Assembly (NCBI GenBank): GCA_902806565.1
Contig: CADCXA010000059.1
Coordinates: forward strand, 372,001 to 436,000
Origin: Hypoxylon rubiginosum
Taxonomy: Eukaryota; Ascomycota; Sordariomycetes; Xylariales; Hypoxylaceae
Direction of reading: 5' to 3'
DNA length: 64,000 nt
Position numbers and translations under genes: made by a program. Every line of letters begins with the position of its first letter. Position 1 is the stretch's first letter. The notes below the pieces were generated by a model that worked only from the letters and a program-made list of their open reading frames with translations, did no database searches and had not been told where the DNA came from. Positions 61,210-64,000 of the stretch are shown here, piece after piece.

Positions 61210-63907
61210 TTATACCTGTCCACCAGTCAAAGTACTCAGCCTGATGCTCACGGCTCTTCTGTGAGCTTCGAGCTCCTCCACCTTCGCTAGTTGCATGACT
61301 GCCGTACCTACGTTCTGAAGACCTTCGGCCGTCAAGTTTGAGCTCGTGATGTGTTTGAGGAAGGAGCCAAGATTCACTCCAGAGTATTGCTTGGCGTAAC
61401 CATATGTCGCTGGACTAATTAGTATCTATAAAAATGGTAGGTGGCAAAAACTTACGCAGAGAATGGTTCACACCGGCCGAGTAGTCGCCAACGCTCTCGG
61501 GGGTCCACTGCCCAATGAATACACTACCCGCATTCATGACCTTGTCCACGACCTCCTCGGCATTTTTAATCTGGAGGATCAGATGCTCAGGAGCGTAGTC
61601 GTTGCTAATCTTCATTGCTTCATCTACGTCCTTGACCATGAACGTGACGGAGTGATTGATGGCACCTCGGACGATGTCCACTCTCGGAAGAGCCATGGCC
61701 TGCTTGTGCACCTCATCCTCGATCGCTTGGACCTGCTGCTCGGAGAGGTCAATCGCGATGCATACAACCTGGCTATCAACGCCGTGTTCGGCTTGGGATA
61801 ACAGATCCGAAGCAACGAAAGCCGGGTTCGCATCCTTGTCTGCAACCACCAGAACCTCTGATGGACCAGCCGGCATATCAATGCTTACGCCAGCATTGGT
61901 GTCATTACTGACAAACATCTTGGCGGCAGTAACAAACTGATTTCCAGGTCCCAGTATCTTGTCCACCTTACTGACGCTTTCCGTGCCGTATGCCATGGCT
62001 GCAACGGCCTGGGCACCGCCAGCTAGGACGATGCTCTCGGCGCCGACCTTGTGAGCGGCATACACGATTTCTGGTGTGATGCTACCGTCAGGGCGTGGGG
62101 GGGATGCGATGACAATCTTCTTGCAACCAGCTACCATAGCAGGGACACCAAGCATGAGAGCAGTGCTGGGCAGAACCGCAGTGCCTCCCGGCACATACAG
62201 ACCAACTCGTTCGATCGGCCTAGAGAATCTGCTACACACAACACCAGGCATAGTTTCAACCCTCAAGGGTTTCTCCTCTTGCGCGGCATGAAATTTGCGA
62301 ATATTTTCAAAGGAGATATCGATAGCCTCAATAGTCTCCTTAGGAAGATTCATGAGCGACTGCGGGAACGGAGCTCGGAGGACAGGTGACGTTAAGGATG
62401 TCGCCTTTTCAAACTTGTGCGTATAGGAAAGCAGTGCCTTGTCTCCATTCTTGCGAATATCGCTAATGATAGGAGTGACGATATTCATGATAGCATCGGC
62501 CGACTTCTGAGAAGGTCTCCTCAGTGCATCGGAAACCTCAGATCCCTCAACTTTGCTCACATCGACTCGTTTCATCGTAATTCGTTCGGAATTCGGAGCT
62601 GTGTGAGCTTCGGCTGCGGGCGCCGATGTCAATGGAGTCGCAGAGTCCTTTGCAGCCTCCTTGGCCTTATCTGCGGTATCGTTGGTAATGCCCTCTTTCT
62701 GAGCCCACTGGCCCTTTGCATTACCCGGTCTTCTCTTAACCTTCATACTCTTGGCATCCAGGTTCTTCTCGATATCAGAAAGACTCACTCCAGCACTAAC
62801 AGCCTTCGTCAGAGCGAAGTATATCAGGTCCGCAGCCTCGAAAGCAACCTCATCGGGAGTCTGGGCATTGCAAAGCTCTTCCGCCTCTTCCATTATCTTG
62901 GCTCTTAGGAGTTTCTCGTCCGAGAAGAGTCGCTTAGTATACGAGCCTTCAGGGGCCGACTGTTTCCTGGAGATCAAAGTTTGCTCGAGTTTCGGAATGC
63001 CCTTTAGATCACCGAAGCATCCGTATTGTTCTAGATGGCAGAACTTTCCCTTTTGCTTGACGACAAATTTCAATGCATCGTTATCGCAGTCCATAGATAT
63101 CCTGACCAACTCCTGGGTGTCTCCAGAGGTAGCTCCCTTGTACCAGAGACCTCGTTTTCGACTTTGATAGACGCCTGTCTTCGTCCTGAGAGACTCGGCG
63201 ACGCTCTCCTCGCTGCTATACACCAGTCCCAATGCCACACCTGCCTCGTCGCATACAACCGTGGGTAGAAGCTTGTCTGGCCTATCTGATTTCCATGCGA
63301 CGGAGAATAATTTAGGTACGAATATCTTCTTTTCTGCCTCCTGCTTGTTGGCAGTTAGTTCCGTGGAGGGTATGATGGGGATCGCGGATAGCTGTGAGCA
63401 GATATCGACAAAGTGGTCGTAGATAGTATCTTGGATAGGTTTGATATATAGAGTGGGCATCTTCGTAGCCTTGCTCGACTCCATGAAACCAGAGACATCG
63501 CAGTTCCGCTGGTCAAAGTCTTTGAGTAGCAACCCGTTTTGTGTGTTCGAAGGCAGCTTGTTCAGCTTGCTCACTGCTGGAGCTACTCGTCTACCAAACT
63601 CTGCAAAGTCCGACATTCTCTCGGGCTGAACGAAAACCTTCCGCGCACCGTGATCCAACAAGGTAACAACATCATCTTTAGATTCGAGATCAGTGGCGTC
63701 GAAGTAGGCACGGAATGCAGCGGAGTTGAGCTGATCGAGGTGGTTCAGGAGCTTGTCGAAATTTTGCTGAGTCACCTCGATGAACACACAACCCAAACAC
63801 GATACCTCTTCTTGATTTAGACCCTGACCCTGACTCTCCTCACTCGAGGCCCAACTAGGGGGAACATCTACAGAGATGAGAAACGGAAGAGGGAGAGTAG
63901 TCTCCAT
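61210..63907 (-). CDS. HIS4: Trifunctional histidine biosynthesis enzyme (HIS4 / his-3 type)
   Basis: 883 residues from two exons (61456-63907, 61210-61409). The intron is 46 bp with donor GTAAGT and acceptor CAG, and it splits NHSL-PTYGYAKQYSGVNLGSF. I prefer the ATG at 63907 (METTLPLPFLISVD); an upstream in-frame ATG at 63946 would add 13 residues. Domain order matches fungal fusions. The N-terminal region is followed by phosphoribosyl-AMP cyclohydrolase (MDCDNDALKFVVKQKG, then CHLEQYGCFG). Next is phosphoribosyl-ATP pyrophosphohydrolase (KIMEEAEELCNA, EAADLIYFAL), and then histidinol dehydrogenase (RVGLYVPGGTAVLPST, ILGPGNQFVTAAK, SIDMPAGPSEVLV, QAEHGVDSQVV). Together these give steps two, three and the last two of histidine synthesis. 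The linker at about 430-470 is Ala/Thr-rich. It is complete, with no missing motif noticed. Confidence 0.95.
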
Positions 63908-64000
63908 AGCAATTGATTTGAAACAAAACCGAATGTGAAGCTTCAAATTGCTAAGAGGGGGGTTAGCTGGTAGACTGTGACTGAAATGAAGTTGGCTCAG
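63908..64000 (-). promoter_or_regulatory. Start of the histidine gene 5' region
   Basis: 93 bp upstream of the chosen start, including an alternative in-frame ATG at 63946. The window ends before a promoter can be recognised. Confidence 0.4.

Overview
The window comes from a filamentous ascomycete (Pezizomycotina). The evidence is genes split by 46-94 bp introns with GTRNGT-type donors, a HET-domain gene, a NACHT-ankyrin NLR, a Zn2Cys6 regulator, a fused three-activity histidine-biosynthesis gene, and a 28-kb block of DNA reduced to A+T in the manner of repeat-induced point mutation (RIP). I could not name the species or class.

Layout. (1) 1-1972: the 5' part of a HET-domain gene (minus strand), running off the left edge. 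(2) 1973-3769: mostly empty DNA with one doubtful broken coding fragment. (3) 3765-9581: a complete, young Ty1/copia retrotransposon. It has two 182-bp LTRs differing at one base, a 5-bp target duplication (ATTTT), and intact gag and pol. Gag and pol lie in the same frame, separated only by a UGA stop in the leaky context TGACTAG, followed by a predicted hairpin. (4) 9577-37512: an extremely A+T-rich, gene-free block with sharp edges. It contains wrecked repeats: a 276-bp direct pair 11.9 kb apart differing only by transitions, a 190-bp pair, mini- and microsatellites, a long hairpin, and a 1.04-kb element with 196-bp inverted ends. (5) 37513-45604: three genes that look like a small specialised-metabolism group: a PaxM-like FAD monooxygenase with a long polytopic C-terminus, a short-chain dehydrogenase, and a divergently transcribed Zn2Cys6 transcription factor. 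(6) 45701-45772: tRNA-Gln(CTG). (7) 46070-63907: mainly single-copy-type genes: a ComA-family protein with a mitochondrial-type leader, a NACHT-ankyrin NLR of roughly 2,150 residues, an alpha/beta hydrolase, an anion:cation symporter-family transporter, a gamma-glutamylcyclotransferase-like protein, and the HIS4/his-3-type histidine enzyme.

How the parts relate. The HET and NLR genes belong to the families that run fungal self/non-self recognition, and a RIP-ruined block with a fresh transposon at its edge lies between them. The monooxygenase, dehydrogenase and regulator form a plausible co-regulated unit, and a period-6 array of four CGG triplets lies upstream of the monooxygenase. Exon structures for most genes were rebuilt by hand from splice signals and frame continuity. 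They are sequence-based predictions, not confirmed transcripts.
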